64,000 nt of DNA from Prorocentrum cordatum (Eukaryota > Sar > Dinophyceae > Prorocentrales > Prorocentraceae), in the NCBI GenBank assembly GCA_963575745.1, contig CAUYUJ010019093.1:685693-749692 (forward strand), read 5' to 3'. Position 1 is the stretch's first letter, and every line of letters starts with the position of its first letter. A program made the translations under genes and the position numbers. A model generated the notes under the pieces. It did not search any database. It worked only from the letters and a program-made list of their open reading frames with translations, and had not been told where the DNA came from. This document shows, one piece after another, positions 50,376 through 60,086 of the stretch.

Positions 50376-52500
50376 TCACTTCCGCCTGCGGGTCTTGACG
50401 ACCTGATTCTGGCGGGCCCACTGGCTTCTGCCAGGAGGTTGGCCCTTGGCCGCCTTCTTCAGCATCCTGGCGCCATAGTCACTGAGGTGACAAGCACATT
50501 CATGCTTCAAATTGCGAGCCGCCATGGCCGCAATGAAACCACACGTGAAACAAACTGTGGTGCCCCATGCTGTGCTGTAACCTAACATGTGGGACGGGTG
50601 CAACCTTTGACCATTGACCACAGCGCCTTGTGGTATCATAACCACTCCATTGAACAACCCAGCGTGGCAAGGAGTGCTCAGGAACTGCCGAGCCAGGGAG
50701 CGGGGGGCCGAGCCTCCACAAACTTTACATTGGATGCGGTGCCTCCTACCCTCCTCAGGCGTGTGAGCGCCTAGATCCAACTGGATCTCATACTCCTTGA
50801 AATGGCGCTGCACAACCTTTTCTCGTGGGGCCCTGTCCCCGTCCGCCTCAATCGCAGACAAAAGAGTGTGCCCGAGGTGGTCCCGAACCTGGAAAGCAAT
50901 CCCCTGGGCGAAGGACCTGCTGTCTCGGTCCTTCTCTGGCACACGCAAAATATCTGCCCACGAGCTGGCGATACGGTCTGCAACTTCGTTGACAAGGCAG
51001 TGCAGCTGATCCGCACCTGCGGCAGAGACGTGCTCGGCACTCCTGTGACTCTCGACCTTGACTACCACCAATCCCCGTTCGGGGTGCGTCTGAAAGAGAG
51101 CTCTGAGCTGGTGCCACACGTCGAGGTGAGACTGTGGACTGACCCCTGCCCTTAACTTGGCAAGGTTGTTCACAACATACGAAAAATCTGTGACAAAATA
51201 GGCCGAGGCAGTCGGAAACACCGCGCGCACGAACTCAACCAAGCACAACACGCCTCGGTTGACCGACTGCCTCGACCCTGGGATATTGCCAAATCCAGCG
51301 GCGTGCGCGCGAAGGCTCTCGATCGAGTACTGACCGTCCTCGTCGAGCCCTCTCAGCACCGCCCAAGACCAAGCAACTCTACGAAGCATTGGAACTTGAG
51401 TATCCTGGCCGCCGCTCGAGCCCCCACCACCGAAAACAAAACCGTTCACAACGGCCACTTCCAAGTCATCACCCAACCTACGGAAATCAGCAACTTCGGG
51501 TGGCGGGGGGACGGCGGTCCAAGAACTGGGCGTCAGCCCTCTGATCCAGAAGCTAGGATTCTGCTCTGCATCTGCTCTGGCTCTGCGAACTACGAAATCT
51601 GAGACCTTGCAAAAATCTGCATTCTTGGGGCACTCCCAAGCTCTGTGAAGGTCTGACTCGAGCACATGCTGGCATCTGCGACAGCGGCTGTCCTGCGAAA
51701 GGTTACACTCCTGCATGCGGCAGCGGGTCCAACTGTTGCCCGTGGCGACCGCACGTAGGATGCCAGCCCACTCATGTTTGCCGTTCTTCTTGAGCCTCCC
51801 GAGGTCCCACCTGAAATCAAAAAGATCTGGGGCCAACTCAAGGCCCTGGCCATTCCACGAATTTTGAGCGGCAGCAGACCACAGCTTGCGTTCCATGCTA
51901 GCTGCCAGAGCCTCCTTGATGACAGCAAGATCAACCTGACCCCGCCCGAGCAGGGACTCGTCAATAGCATACCTAACTCCAAGATCGCACTCCCAAGCCC
52001 ACGGGCCCCAAGGCTCCCAACCAAGATCAAGCAGAGTGGCAATAGTCGCCGCAGCTGGGGTGGCGACACCTCTCCACCTGTGCCTGGCGGGCCTGTCCCG
52101 CAGGCGCGCGAGAAACGTTCTCCAGACTCTGCGGATCCTCTCAACATGGAAACTGCGATCCGTTAAAATGAGGAACCAAGCCTCGATAGTGTCGAAGAGA
52201 GCGAGGAAAGCAGGATCCTTCCTCCCATGCTCAAGCGCTAACAGCGCGATGAGGCACCTACCCCCCTTAGCTACTCCCCCCGTCAACCGACCCAACGACC
52301 GACGCCATCTCAGAACGACATGGGGGGCAGTGCCGTGCACCTTGTCAGAATAACGTGACTTGGCGAAGGCAGCCGTGAGGGCCATCTTCTTCGCCCATCT
52401 CTTGCATAACATGCTGTCTGCAGCTAGCTTCTGAAGCTTACCCAAACGCTTAACCGTGGCTGGCCTACATGCTGCCTGCTTCGGCCTAGACGCCCCGACT
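50376..52500 (-). pseudogene. LINE RT connection, Cys/His knuckle, RNase H and C-terminal zinc domain
   Basis: One open frame from 52895 to 50376. After the RT thumb it has CNLSQDSRCRRCQHVLESDLHRAWEC (C-x8-C-x2-C, then H-x4-C, about 51710-51640). RNase H follows: NGFVFGGGGSSGG (first motif, aspartate lost), YFVTDFSYVVNN (Asp) and VVKVESHRSAEH...NEVADRIASS (His and final Asp). The C-terminus is CKVCGG...CHAGLF...FTCGFIAA...HECACHLSDY (50730-50480), a probable zinc domain. The first RNase H acidic residue is not visible. Confidence 0.8.
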
Positions 52501-53470
52501 CTACCTCGGTCTATGCCTAGGCCAGCACTGACTAGTTTGGCCTGGATGTCAATATGGTGTCCCTTGAAAAACTGCTGCAACTGCTTGGCTACACTGGTAC
52601 TCGAGCAGATGATGCACGACTTACTGGCCATGGAAAGGTGAGCCTGCTCGAGACAGCGGACCAGCTTCAGCCCCGCACTTGAGAAGTGTCTGAACACTAA
52701 CTCGCTTGTGCCGTGCATGCACTGCACAATGTCATCCACCCAAGTGTCCAGGCTCGGCTCCGCAGGAGCCCCAGTGACAAGTTGCGCGCAAACATGGTGC
52801 AGGGCAGCTCTTCCTAAGTCGACTGCACCACTGCTACCTGGAATGCGTGGCAGCTCTGGGTGTACAGGGGGCGAGTGCCCCCCCCCCCCCCCCATCTCGA
52901 AGAAACCTGACCACCATGTGTATCTGCAACTCTAGAGCAAGATAGCAAGGCGGGAAATCTAGATCCAGGGCCTTCTCCAAGCTGAGGTCCCATCGGAGGC
53001 TATCATAGAACCCTTTCACATCCCAGAGCAAACTACCACTGTGAAAGTCGGGGAAGCTAGAATTGGCTGCTTCCCCATCCCGAAAAAAGGCGCCGCAACG
53101 CAGCTTGCAGGGCCGAAGGGCCCGCCAGCGCCGTGTTCCACGTGCCAGCAGTGTCCATCGTCCAGGCAACTCTGTCATCGTTTCTTAGCCTGCCCCAGAA
53201 TCTCACCAGCCAGGCAAGCAGGCCAATCGCACGATCCGCTTCCAAGTCCTTGACCTGGAGGGTGACAAGAATGACCGAGACTTGCCATGGCCAACAGCAC
53301 TCTCTTTCCACCTGGGAGAGCAGCCCTGCCAGATCCTGCAGGCCCGCCCTAGGCAACCAGAGGAAGTCTTTCTTCGTCATCTGGTCTACCCCTGGCGCGC
53401 GGTCTGGCAGGGCTGAGATGAGCCTGGAAAGCTGCTCCTCAGTGATCGGCCTGGGCTCGAGCGCCTTAGC
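52500..53470 (-). pseudogene. LINE reverse transcriptase
   Basis: Pieces in three frames: SALPDRAPGVDQMTKKDFLW and LQVKDLEADRAIGLLAWLVR (fingers), then after a shift near 53110 SLLWDVKGFYDSLRWD (first catalytic Asp), then after the G-run at 52880 IPGSSGAVDLGRAALHHV (primer-grip-like) and TWVDDIVQCMHGTSELVFRH (x-x-DD box, 52745-52720). All RT landmarks are present in order, but the reading frame is broken. Confidence 0.88.
52878..52895. repeat. C/G homopolymer run breaking the RT frame
   Basis: A run of C's on the plus strand (G's on the minus strand) lies exactly where the RT frame changes (FLRDGGGGG to MGGGGGHSPP). A slippage-type indel is the simplest cause; sequencing error is the alternative. 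Confidence 0.8.
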
Positions 53471-54770
53471 CTTCGAGCCTTCGACTGGGCGCACCTCCGA
53501 AGTTCGAAAACACGCCGGGCAGTGGAGGGATCCCCCTTCCACTCTAGGCTCCACACTCTGGCCCTGGCCTCCATGCGTGCACAAGAATCTAGAGCTGGGT
53601 CACCCCAAGCCCTCATCTCGCCAACAAAAACTGCTTTGTCCTTGAGCCAGTTGTACAGCCCCCGTCCACCAAGCTGGTCTTGCTGCAGGGCCCACTGGTG
53701 GAACTTGCCCAGACTGGCATGGAGGACAGACCTCTGGGCTCTGACAGAATTGGAGTAGGCCTGCCTACTGAGGTCCCTGATGGAGTCATCAGTGAGCTCC
53801 CAAATCACCCTGAGACTTCGGCACCACTTGGTGCGCACAGGAGGAGGGGGAGGCATCAGAGGAGGGACAGGAACAGAGACCGACAAGTCCCTAAAGCGCA
53901 CGCCGAACCTACTGGCCTTACTAGAGCCCCTCTGGCCCAGGAGGCCCGCAAGGTCCTTCAACCGGAAATCCACCGTGGCCCACCAGTGCGCCACAGGGTC
54001 CCTAGACGAGACAAAGTGGGCTCCTTGGGCCTCGGGTCTCCTAGTGAGCTCTCCAAGGGAACCTCTACCTCGGTACTTATTCTGATCACTCGGATGCATC
54101 TCCAACATCGCGCGAAAAAATAACTCAAACTTCTCAGTCCAGTCCGCAAAGGACCTGCCAAGAGAAAGCGACGCCTCGGGATCCAACCGAAACGCCTTCG
54201 AATCCACTATGTACTTCGGCGGCGTGCCCTGTGGCCGCGGGGCCGACAGAGCGTGCCAGAGCCTGTCCTGGGCTTCTGGCGCCGTCTCGAGGAGCAGCTG
54301 CGAGACTCTCTCTCCCTGCGCTGCTGGAGGGGCGGGGACTGCAGGGCCTCCTGCGCCCGTCGCCGCACCTCCTGGGGGGGCGGGGTCTGCTGGGCCACCA
54401 GCACCCATCGCCGCGCCCCCTGCGCCGGCAACGCCACCCTGGCCGAACTGGCCGTCGTCGTCGCCAGTCGACTCACCGTCATCCTCCTGCTGCGGGTCAT
54501 CCTCTGACTCCAGACCCCAATCCTGCGCCCCCAAGTACTGCAAGGGAGGCGGCATCTTGAACCTGATCTGCTTCCGCGCTCTCAACGGAGGACGTGGAAG
54601 TTCTGGCTCTGGCTCAGCGGCGGCCTCATTGAGCTGGCGCAGCAAGCTCTGTCGAGACCTCTTGCTGGTCGGATCCGCTTGCTTCTTGGGCCTCGGTGGG
54701 TACTGAAGTCTCCGAGGCATACTGAGTACCCATCTCTGAGCCTTCTCTAACCTCAGCTGCAACTTCGTCA
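53460..54770 (-). pseudogene. LINE linker between endonuclease and RT
   Basis: The same frame as the endonuclease C-terminus continues with an acidic stretch (EDDPQQEDDGESTGDDDG), Ala/Gly/Pro repeats and then globular sequence (GSSKASRFGVRFRDLSVSVP, ELTDDSIRDLSRQAYSNSVR, ARVWSLEWKGDPSTARRVFE). No catalytic motif. It ends at a frame change near 53460. Confidence 0.6.
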
Positions 54771-55440
54771 AGATGCCGAAGTGCGGCTTACCTGCTCCAA
54801 AGCATGCTTCATCATCCACCGTCATGGAACAGACGAAACGAACCATCGAGCGTGACAGAACTGCGAAATCAATCACCCCCTTTTGGCCAGCCGTGCATGC
54901 GTATTCTGCGCCCGAGGGGGCACGAATCAACCCGTCCACCAGCGATGGCCATCCTGACTTCTGCAGCTCGATCGGGGTCGCGTTGAAGTCCCGTCTTGAT
55001 AGACTGCAACAGCGTACCTAACTGGATCAGCTTTGACACGTTCAAGCCTGCCATGCCCACATCCGCAGTCAAGTAGATGCCGAAGACAGAAACAGACTGG
55101 CCACCAATCTTGAGCTGACATCCTACAACGTCTCTGAAATCAATCCCCGACGCGGCGGTGTCTGGCTCCTGGATCTGTCGGAGCCCCATGTGCATATGCC
55201 TGTCGGTCGCAAGGTGGCGAAAACTCTGAAACTGAAATCTCTTCTTGACTCCCATCGAGATCCCACCAGCCTTGGCCGTCGCCTTCAGCTGGTAGGATGG
55301 AGCCACCACTGGTTGGTACCCTCTAAAGCTCCAATCATGGAGCACCTCTGTACACATATCTGGGAGAACGTGCAACTCGGGCAGAATGACTATGTCGTGC
55401 AAGCCCTCAGCAAGAAGGTTCCTCATATACAGAGTGTGCG
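54770..55440 (-). pseudogene. LINE endonuclease (EEP family)
   Basis: HDIVILPELHVLPDMCTEVL holds the catalytic Glu region. GGISMGVKKRFQ and VSVFGIYLTADVGMAGLNVS correspond to the central strands. The frame shifts near 54920 at AIAGG, where G-D-x-N would be expected. KGVIDFAVLSRSMVRFVCS (frame of 54939) is the C-terminal core (usually R-x-D-Y / S-D-H). The enzyme nicks target DNA to prime reverse transcription. The frameshift inactivates it. Confidence 0.75.
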
Positions 55441-55442
55441 CG

Positions 55443-56611
55443 TCACCCGCACGGTGGCTCCCCCTCCGTCTTCTGCTCGCGCAGGTTGCGGACAAGGGCA
55501 TCCACCTCACCCTGCAAGCGGTCAGACGCGGCCTTGAGCGAATGCTCATCCCCAGGAGCTGGCGCTGCGCGAGGGGCGGGGTCTGCTGCGGAGCCGCGGA
55601 CAGCACCCGTCGCCGCTCCTCGCGCAGGCGCCTCAGGGGCTGCGTCGGTACCTCCACGGGGTGCGCTGGACGCTGCTCCCTGGCTCGCTGGTTCGGCCGC
55701 AGCCTGAGCCTCACCCAAGTTGCCGTTCCTCTTCTTGCGGGCTCTCTCGAGGACAGCAGAGACCTTGGCCTTCTGATCCTGCAACTTCTCATTGATTTGA
55801 CCATACGTGTCTTGCACCGCTTTACGCAACCAGACCTGGAGCTCACCCTTCGTCTTCTCCAAGATGTCATGGTCCGATTGCGCGAGGCCCAACCCGTCCA
55901 GGTCGACTCCCAGACTGATCTCCAGCTCCAGGTTGCCGTCGAGGACCTCTTGTATGTCCAGGACAGCACACCGTGGCGCGGGCAGTTCCTCAGGCGGCAA
56001 GAACTTTTTAGCCTTCGCGATCTCTTCACGTTCAGCTTCCATAACCTCAGTCGTGCATGCACGAAGCTTCTCCGTGCACCGCTCCAACTCCTGCTTGGCT
56101 CTCTTCCACTGCTCTTTGGCCGCCTCCATGGCCGTGCGTCCTCGCTGCAAGCGGGCCGCCGCCATCTGGAGGGCCTGCCCTGGCGGCCGTGGCTTGGTCT
56201 CGGGGGGAGGACCTCGCAGTGTGGCCACCAAGGGGTCGACAGCACGCTTGGTGCCCCCCCCCCCCTTCCCAGTTTGGCCGCCAAGGCACAGAGCTCCTGC
56301 ACAACGTCACCACCAGCAGGAGCAGCACCCCCCTGACGGCCCTGGCCAGGCCCACGCGACTGCTGGAACGTTGCGCTACACTCGCACGTCCAGTTCTTCG
56401 CCTTGAGCCTGTCCTGGAAGAGCCACCGACCACACGAGGAACACTCAACTTGGGCTCGGTGCTGGCGTTTCCCCCAAGCGTTCGCTCCCCACGGCGGCGG
56501 CATAGATCCAAGCAGTGGAGGATAGACGAGCGGATTCCACCATTCTCCGTAGCGTGAGGCAGGCTGCTGCCCCCATGGCGGTCGCCGAAAGCCATCTGGC
56601 GCCATCGACAA
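55443..56611 (-). pseudogene. LINE ORF1: zinc-binding N-terminus and coiled coil
   Basis: The N-terminal part (56611-56240) has CSSCGRWLF...NWTCECS, a C-x2-C / C-x-C zinc-binding pattern likely to contact RNA. After a frame change near 56235 the protein continues with LQRGRTAMEAAKEQWKRAKQ, then LERCTEKLRACTTEVMEAER, a long coiled coil, then VLERARKKRNG and a Pro/Ala-rich linker ending SDRLQGEVDALVRNLREQKT. This matches the gag-like first module of LINEs in layout. Confidence 0.72.
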
Positions 56612-56733
56612 CCGTCCGTGTTCGTGAAACTCGATGCTGTGTCGCCTGGAGGCTCACACAGCGGTGCGCTGAAACCCTTGGGAACTAGCCGCGGACTAGC
56701 GGTATCCACTCGTTCCCCAGGGAAACTCAAAAC

Positions 56734-56755
56734 CTTGAGCCAAAATGGCTACGGA
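56734..56755 (-). promoter_or_regulatory. Relict dinoflagellate spliced leader (22 nt, complete)
   Basis: The minus strand reads T-CC and then GTAGCCATTTTGGCTCAAG, identical to the conserved dinoflagellate leader over all 22 positions (first base T is allowed). The leader is added in trans to nuclear mRNAs. It is not encoded next to genes, so a genomic copy fused to a coding sequence marks reverse transcription of a mature mRNA. The retrotransposon reading frame follows within a few bases. Confidence 0.95.
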
Positions 56756-56759
56756 CTAG

Positions 56760-57180
56760 CCTTCCGATGCCTCAAGATGGCTCCAAGAGGGCCCATGAGA
56801 GCTCCAAGAGAGGCCTAAAAGAGCCCCAAGACGGCCCCAAGAGCGCCCAAGAGCGCTCCAAGGAAGATCAAGGGGGCTCCAAGGGACGAGTTTAGGCACT
56901 CTAGTAGGGCAAGGCTAGACGACTTTAGACCCTAGACGAACTTAGGCACTCTAAGTACCCCACCTTTGTTTGATCGATCTCCTCCAAAATGGCTCCCAAG
57001 AGCGCCACCACGGCTCCCAAGAGCGCCCCAAGAGGGTCCCAAGAGGCGCCAAGGAGGCCCCAAGATGCCCCCAAGAGACTCCCAAGAGACCCCCAAGAGA
57101 CCCAAGAGGCTCCCCAAGGCACCCGAGAAGCTCTAAGAGGCACTCGGGGCTGCCAGGAGGCTCCCACCACGTCCCAGTTG
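56760..57180. repeat. CCAAGA block next to the spliced leader
   Basis: Two stretches, 56768-56885 and 56985-57150, of CCAAGATGGCTCC / CCCAAGAGCGCC decamers, with the head ACCTTTGTTTGATCGATCTC at 56962. ACTAGCCT/GACTAGCG and TTTAGGCACTCTA(G/A)TA segments are also duplicated (56686 and 56753; 56890 and 56942). The first decamers start only 17 bp from the spliced leader. Confidence 0.8.
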
Positions 57181-57300
57181 GGCCCCAAAGCTCGCCGCAT
57201 TCCTCTTCCTCTTCCTCTCCTCCTCGTCCTCCTCGCCCGCCTATTCCCTCTTCCTCCCTCCTCCTTCCTCCCCTCCTTCGGAACATAACACGGTCCATCT
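57181..57300. repeat. CCT/TCC polypyrimidine stretch
   Basis: CTTCCTCTTCCTCTCC and following CCTCC units; no gene. Confidence 0.8.
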
Positions 57301-57399
57301 TGGGTATACTGTTCGTGGTCCACATGCGCCTCCTACCCACGATACTCCGTACTCTCCTGTTCCACTCTTGCATGAGACAAAGCAATTGATGGAACGAGG

Positions 57400-57965
57400 G
57401 TGGCTCATTCAACTCTCCACGGCTGTGCTGTCATGGGCACCGTCTTGGCATTCATCGACGGTCAATGCGGTTGCAGAGCTGGTCCCGTTCTCGCCAAAAC
57501 CACCATTGACCACATCAAGATTTTCACAGACGCCACACCAGCCGGCTACATGTACGAAGGAGCACGCTGCCATCCAGCATTGGCTTTTTGCGTGCTTGCA
57601 GTCACCACTCGCGAGATATCCCTCATAGGTTACCTCGCAGGGCCTCTTAAGGGATGGGACGCTTCTGATCCACGCGTCCCACTACGTGCAGAGTTGGAAG
57701 CGGCCATTTGGGCCAAAGCTTGGCAACTGCAAGCCCCTGCCAGATTGCGCCAGGTGCCAGTTTGCTTTGACACAGACAACATGGATGTGTTGCGTGTGTA
57801 CACAAATGGATACGTACACGGCACGCTTGTTGCAGCCAACCATCTCCTCGATGGCCTCACGCAAGCCCTACGCACATGTGTGGGCACTCGCACGTATGAG
57901 CACGTACATGGACATATTGCGCACCCTTGAAACGAGTGTGTGGATACTTTGGCTAGGCTGTATTC
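57400..57965 (+). pseudogene. RNase H-like domain
   Basis: HIKIFTDATPAGYMYEG (57511-57555) has the TD-x-S/T start of RNase H. PLRAELEAAIWAKAW carries the Glu helix, VCFDTDNMDVLRVYTNG the central Asp, and YEHVHGHIAHP the C-terminal His region with NE..D continuing in the next frame (57930-57955). RNase H removes the RNA strand during reverse transcription. The start is unknown; upstream frame reads GPHAPPTHDTPYSPVPLLHE. Confidence 0.75.
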
Positions 57966-58289
57966 CATGTCCATTCTACCTGAGATCTTCGAACCAGTAT
58001 GGCGTACTCGTATTCAGCAGGATGTGCACACTAAGGCTATTTCGTGACTGTCGTTATCGTATGCAGACACGACTACGCAAGGAGCCTACCTACCCAGGCA
58101 CGACACCAGGGACCCCAAGCCTCAGGCCCCCACGACGGGTATCAAGGAGGCTCTGGCGGTCCCCCGAAAGGCGCCCAGGGGTAAGCTCGTGCATGCCACA
58201 GTCTGGTTTACCATCGCCACTGAGCTCTCCCTGGACCCCCGTGCCTTCAAGGGGTCCCAAGAGGCACAACAGAGGCTCCAGGATTTTAA

Positions 58290-59005
58290 CGCCACTGGGC
58301 GCACGATGCAGCTTGCCGGCCAGTTTGCTCAGAAGCCATATCATGATAGAATATGTCGAGACACGACTCTGGCGCACAGGTACATCCGAGCTTGGCCCGT
58401 TTTTCTTGCTTCACGCACAGCCGCTCGACTCGGGAGGGGAAGGCTGCACATTGTGGATCAACACGCACTGGGAATACCAACCTGGCTGCACGGTCCCACC
58501 ATCTCACTGCCGTGTGGTCCATGCCGAGCCTGCTGTCATGGTCGTGGCCGCACGGGACCCAGCCATGTCTCTTTGTGTGTGTTGCGCATGCTCCGCACTC
58601 CCGCCGACCCCCAGCTATCATACGAGGATGGTGGTCCGACCTGCAACAGACGGTTCTCTTACGCAAGGGTGACGCTGCACATGTGGTGACCATGATTGAT
58701 GCGAGCGCTGCGGTAGGTGCTGGTACAGACTAACACGTGGGCCCCAGACATCCTGAAGACATCCTCTCTGGGTAACACTTTCATGGGTTCCTCAAGGCCA
58801 CCTCCCAATGGGCCCCATCTGCTTTCTATGAAGACCCCACAGGCTCTGCTGGTACGTGGACTGCTCCAGGGGCCAAGAGGCCACCCAAAAGGCGTGACTA
58901 CATAACCATCTCTACGGATGTACGTGTGCCGGGCCAAGAAAATGATCGCGACATCGACATCACTGTCTCACAACCAGATCACAACGTGGCTGCATCCAGC
59001 TTGCT
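58290..59005 (+). pseudogene. LINE endonuclease (EEP family), frameshifted
   Basis: Pieces in different frames: EYVETRLWRTGTSELGPFFL (catalytic E-T-R, 58340-58400), GGEGCTLWIN, then LFVCVAHAPHSRRP and GWWSDLQQTVL, then VVTMIDASAAVG (58685-58715, usual D-x-N-A). Next come EDPTGSAGTWTAPGAKRPPK and RRDYITIS (R-x-D-Y-I), then QPDHNVAASSL (D-H), as in LINE nucleases. The motif order is complete, but at least two frame changes and a stop near 58770 inactivate it. Confidence 0.8.
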
Positions 59006-59279
59006 TGTTCCGCCGGCAAACTTTGTGCCTGTTGCTCCGCGCCCGTACAATGTGCAACACGATTCCAGGCTCTATCGGTATCTCACCTCGGCACATCTAT
59101 TCCAGCACTGGCTGACGCAATTCCGACATCCCCCGTTCCAGCAGCACAGCACCGACCACGTGAGAGAATGCGAGGAGCATGTCAAGAAAGCTATGCAGAC
59201 TGCCTTCCCCATCAGAATTACAGCAGGCGGGCGACAGCCCAGACAGTCCTGGATCAACATTGCCCTCACCATGAATTCA

Positions 59280-60008
59280 AGATCTTCGCGAAGAACGCGC
59301 GCGTGAACTCCGCCGACAGGCAGGCCGAATGGCTGAGCGAGCTTGACGATATTGAGTGGGATGTTGTCTGTTTGAGTGACACCAGGACACAGTTATCGGA
59401 CCATGATTTGTCAGGGGGGCATCGTTTTAATTCTGCGTTGTTCGAATACAAATTTGCAGGAGTAGCATTTTTATGTCATCGCAGGCATGCCGATTCAGTG
59501 GCAAACACGCGCGCATATGGAGGGATAATTTTTGCTGCCGATTTGAGCGTAGGATGAGTGGGCTTAACACTCATCATTGTATATCTGCCTCATGCCGGAC
59601 ATGGTCATGGTGAGCTGCTCGCTTGCTACCAACACTTATCCAAGGAGGTCGGCATGGCAAGGCGTGCGTGCCGCAAATGGATCATTGCAGGGCACTTCAA
59701 CACTCAGTTTGATGTTGGCACCAGAGGTGAGGTTTCGTCAGATTTCCTCCATGAGAGTTATCTGTTCACCGCAAATGTTGAAGATAAATTCAACGACTCC
59801 GTACGCAATCGATGGACGTTCTGTTCCTCCCTGGGCGAAGCGGCGCGTTGATTTAATTCTTCAGGACTCCAACCTGATTTACTCGCAACGCCGACCGAGT
59901 AACAATCTAGACATGGGATCTGATCACCGTGCTGTATTGGCGAGCGTGGTGATCGGTTGCAACAGCAGAAAGGGTTCAGGCACTCGTCGTAGAAAAACCA
60001 AGCGGTGA
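59280..60008 (+). pseudogene. LINE endonuclease (EEP family)
   Basis: DIEWDVVCLSDTRTQLSD (usual E-T/K at DTR), SLIIVYLPHAGHGHGEL, KWIIAGHFNTQFDVGT (G-D-F-N with D to H), WTFCSS...RRVDLILQDSN (R-x-D-Y-I) and DMGSDHRAVLASV (S-D-H) appear in order. Loss of the aspartate in GHFN, the in-frame TGA at 59555 and a frameshift near 59840 show it is dead. Confidence 0.88.
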
Positions 60009-60086
60009 AAACCACAACTCGACCGAGAAGGGCGCGACTGTGGATTTGAGGATGCCGTCCCGGAGCACCTGTAAACTTACCCCGCC

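Larger units (their letters stand above)
50376..56755 (-). mobile_element. Near-full-length non-LTR retrotransposon beginning with the spliced leader
   Basis: From 56755 down to 50376, in order: spliced-leader sequence, ORF1 with Cys zinc-binding motif and coiled coil, endonuclease of the exonuclease-endonuclease-phosphatase type, a long linker, RT, Cys/His knuckle, RNase H and a C-terminal Cys/His domain. The frame changes at least five times (near 56240, 54920, 53460, 53110 and the G-run at 52880), so no active protein is encoded. The order EN, RT, RNase H is that of I-like LINEs. Presence of the leader shows the RNA was trans-spliced like an mRNA before insertion. No poly-A tail or target duplication could be fixed at the 3' side. 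Confidence 0.88.
57300..59270 (+). mobile_element. LINE remnant with RNase H upstream of endonuclease
   Basis: A plus-strand coding-like region: an RNase H-like domain (57511-57960), a linker (57960-58290), an endonuclease of the EEP type (58290-59000) and a short segment after it (59000-59270), where a second LINE begins. No RT belongs clearly to this element. Several frame changes (near 57930, 58690 and 58930) break it. The usual LINE order is EN, RT, RNase H, so either the RNase H is the tail of another element or this family has an unusual order. Confidence 0.7.
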
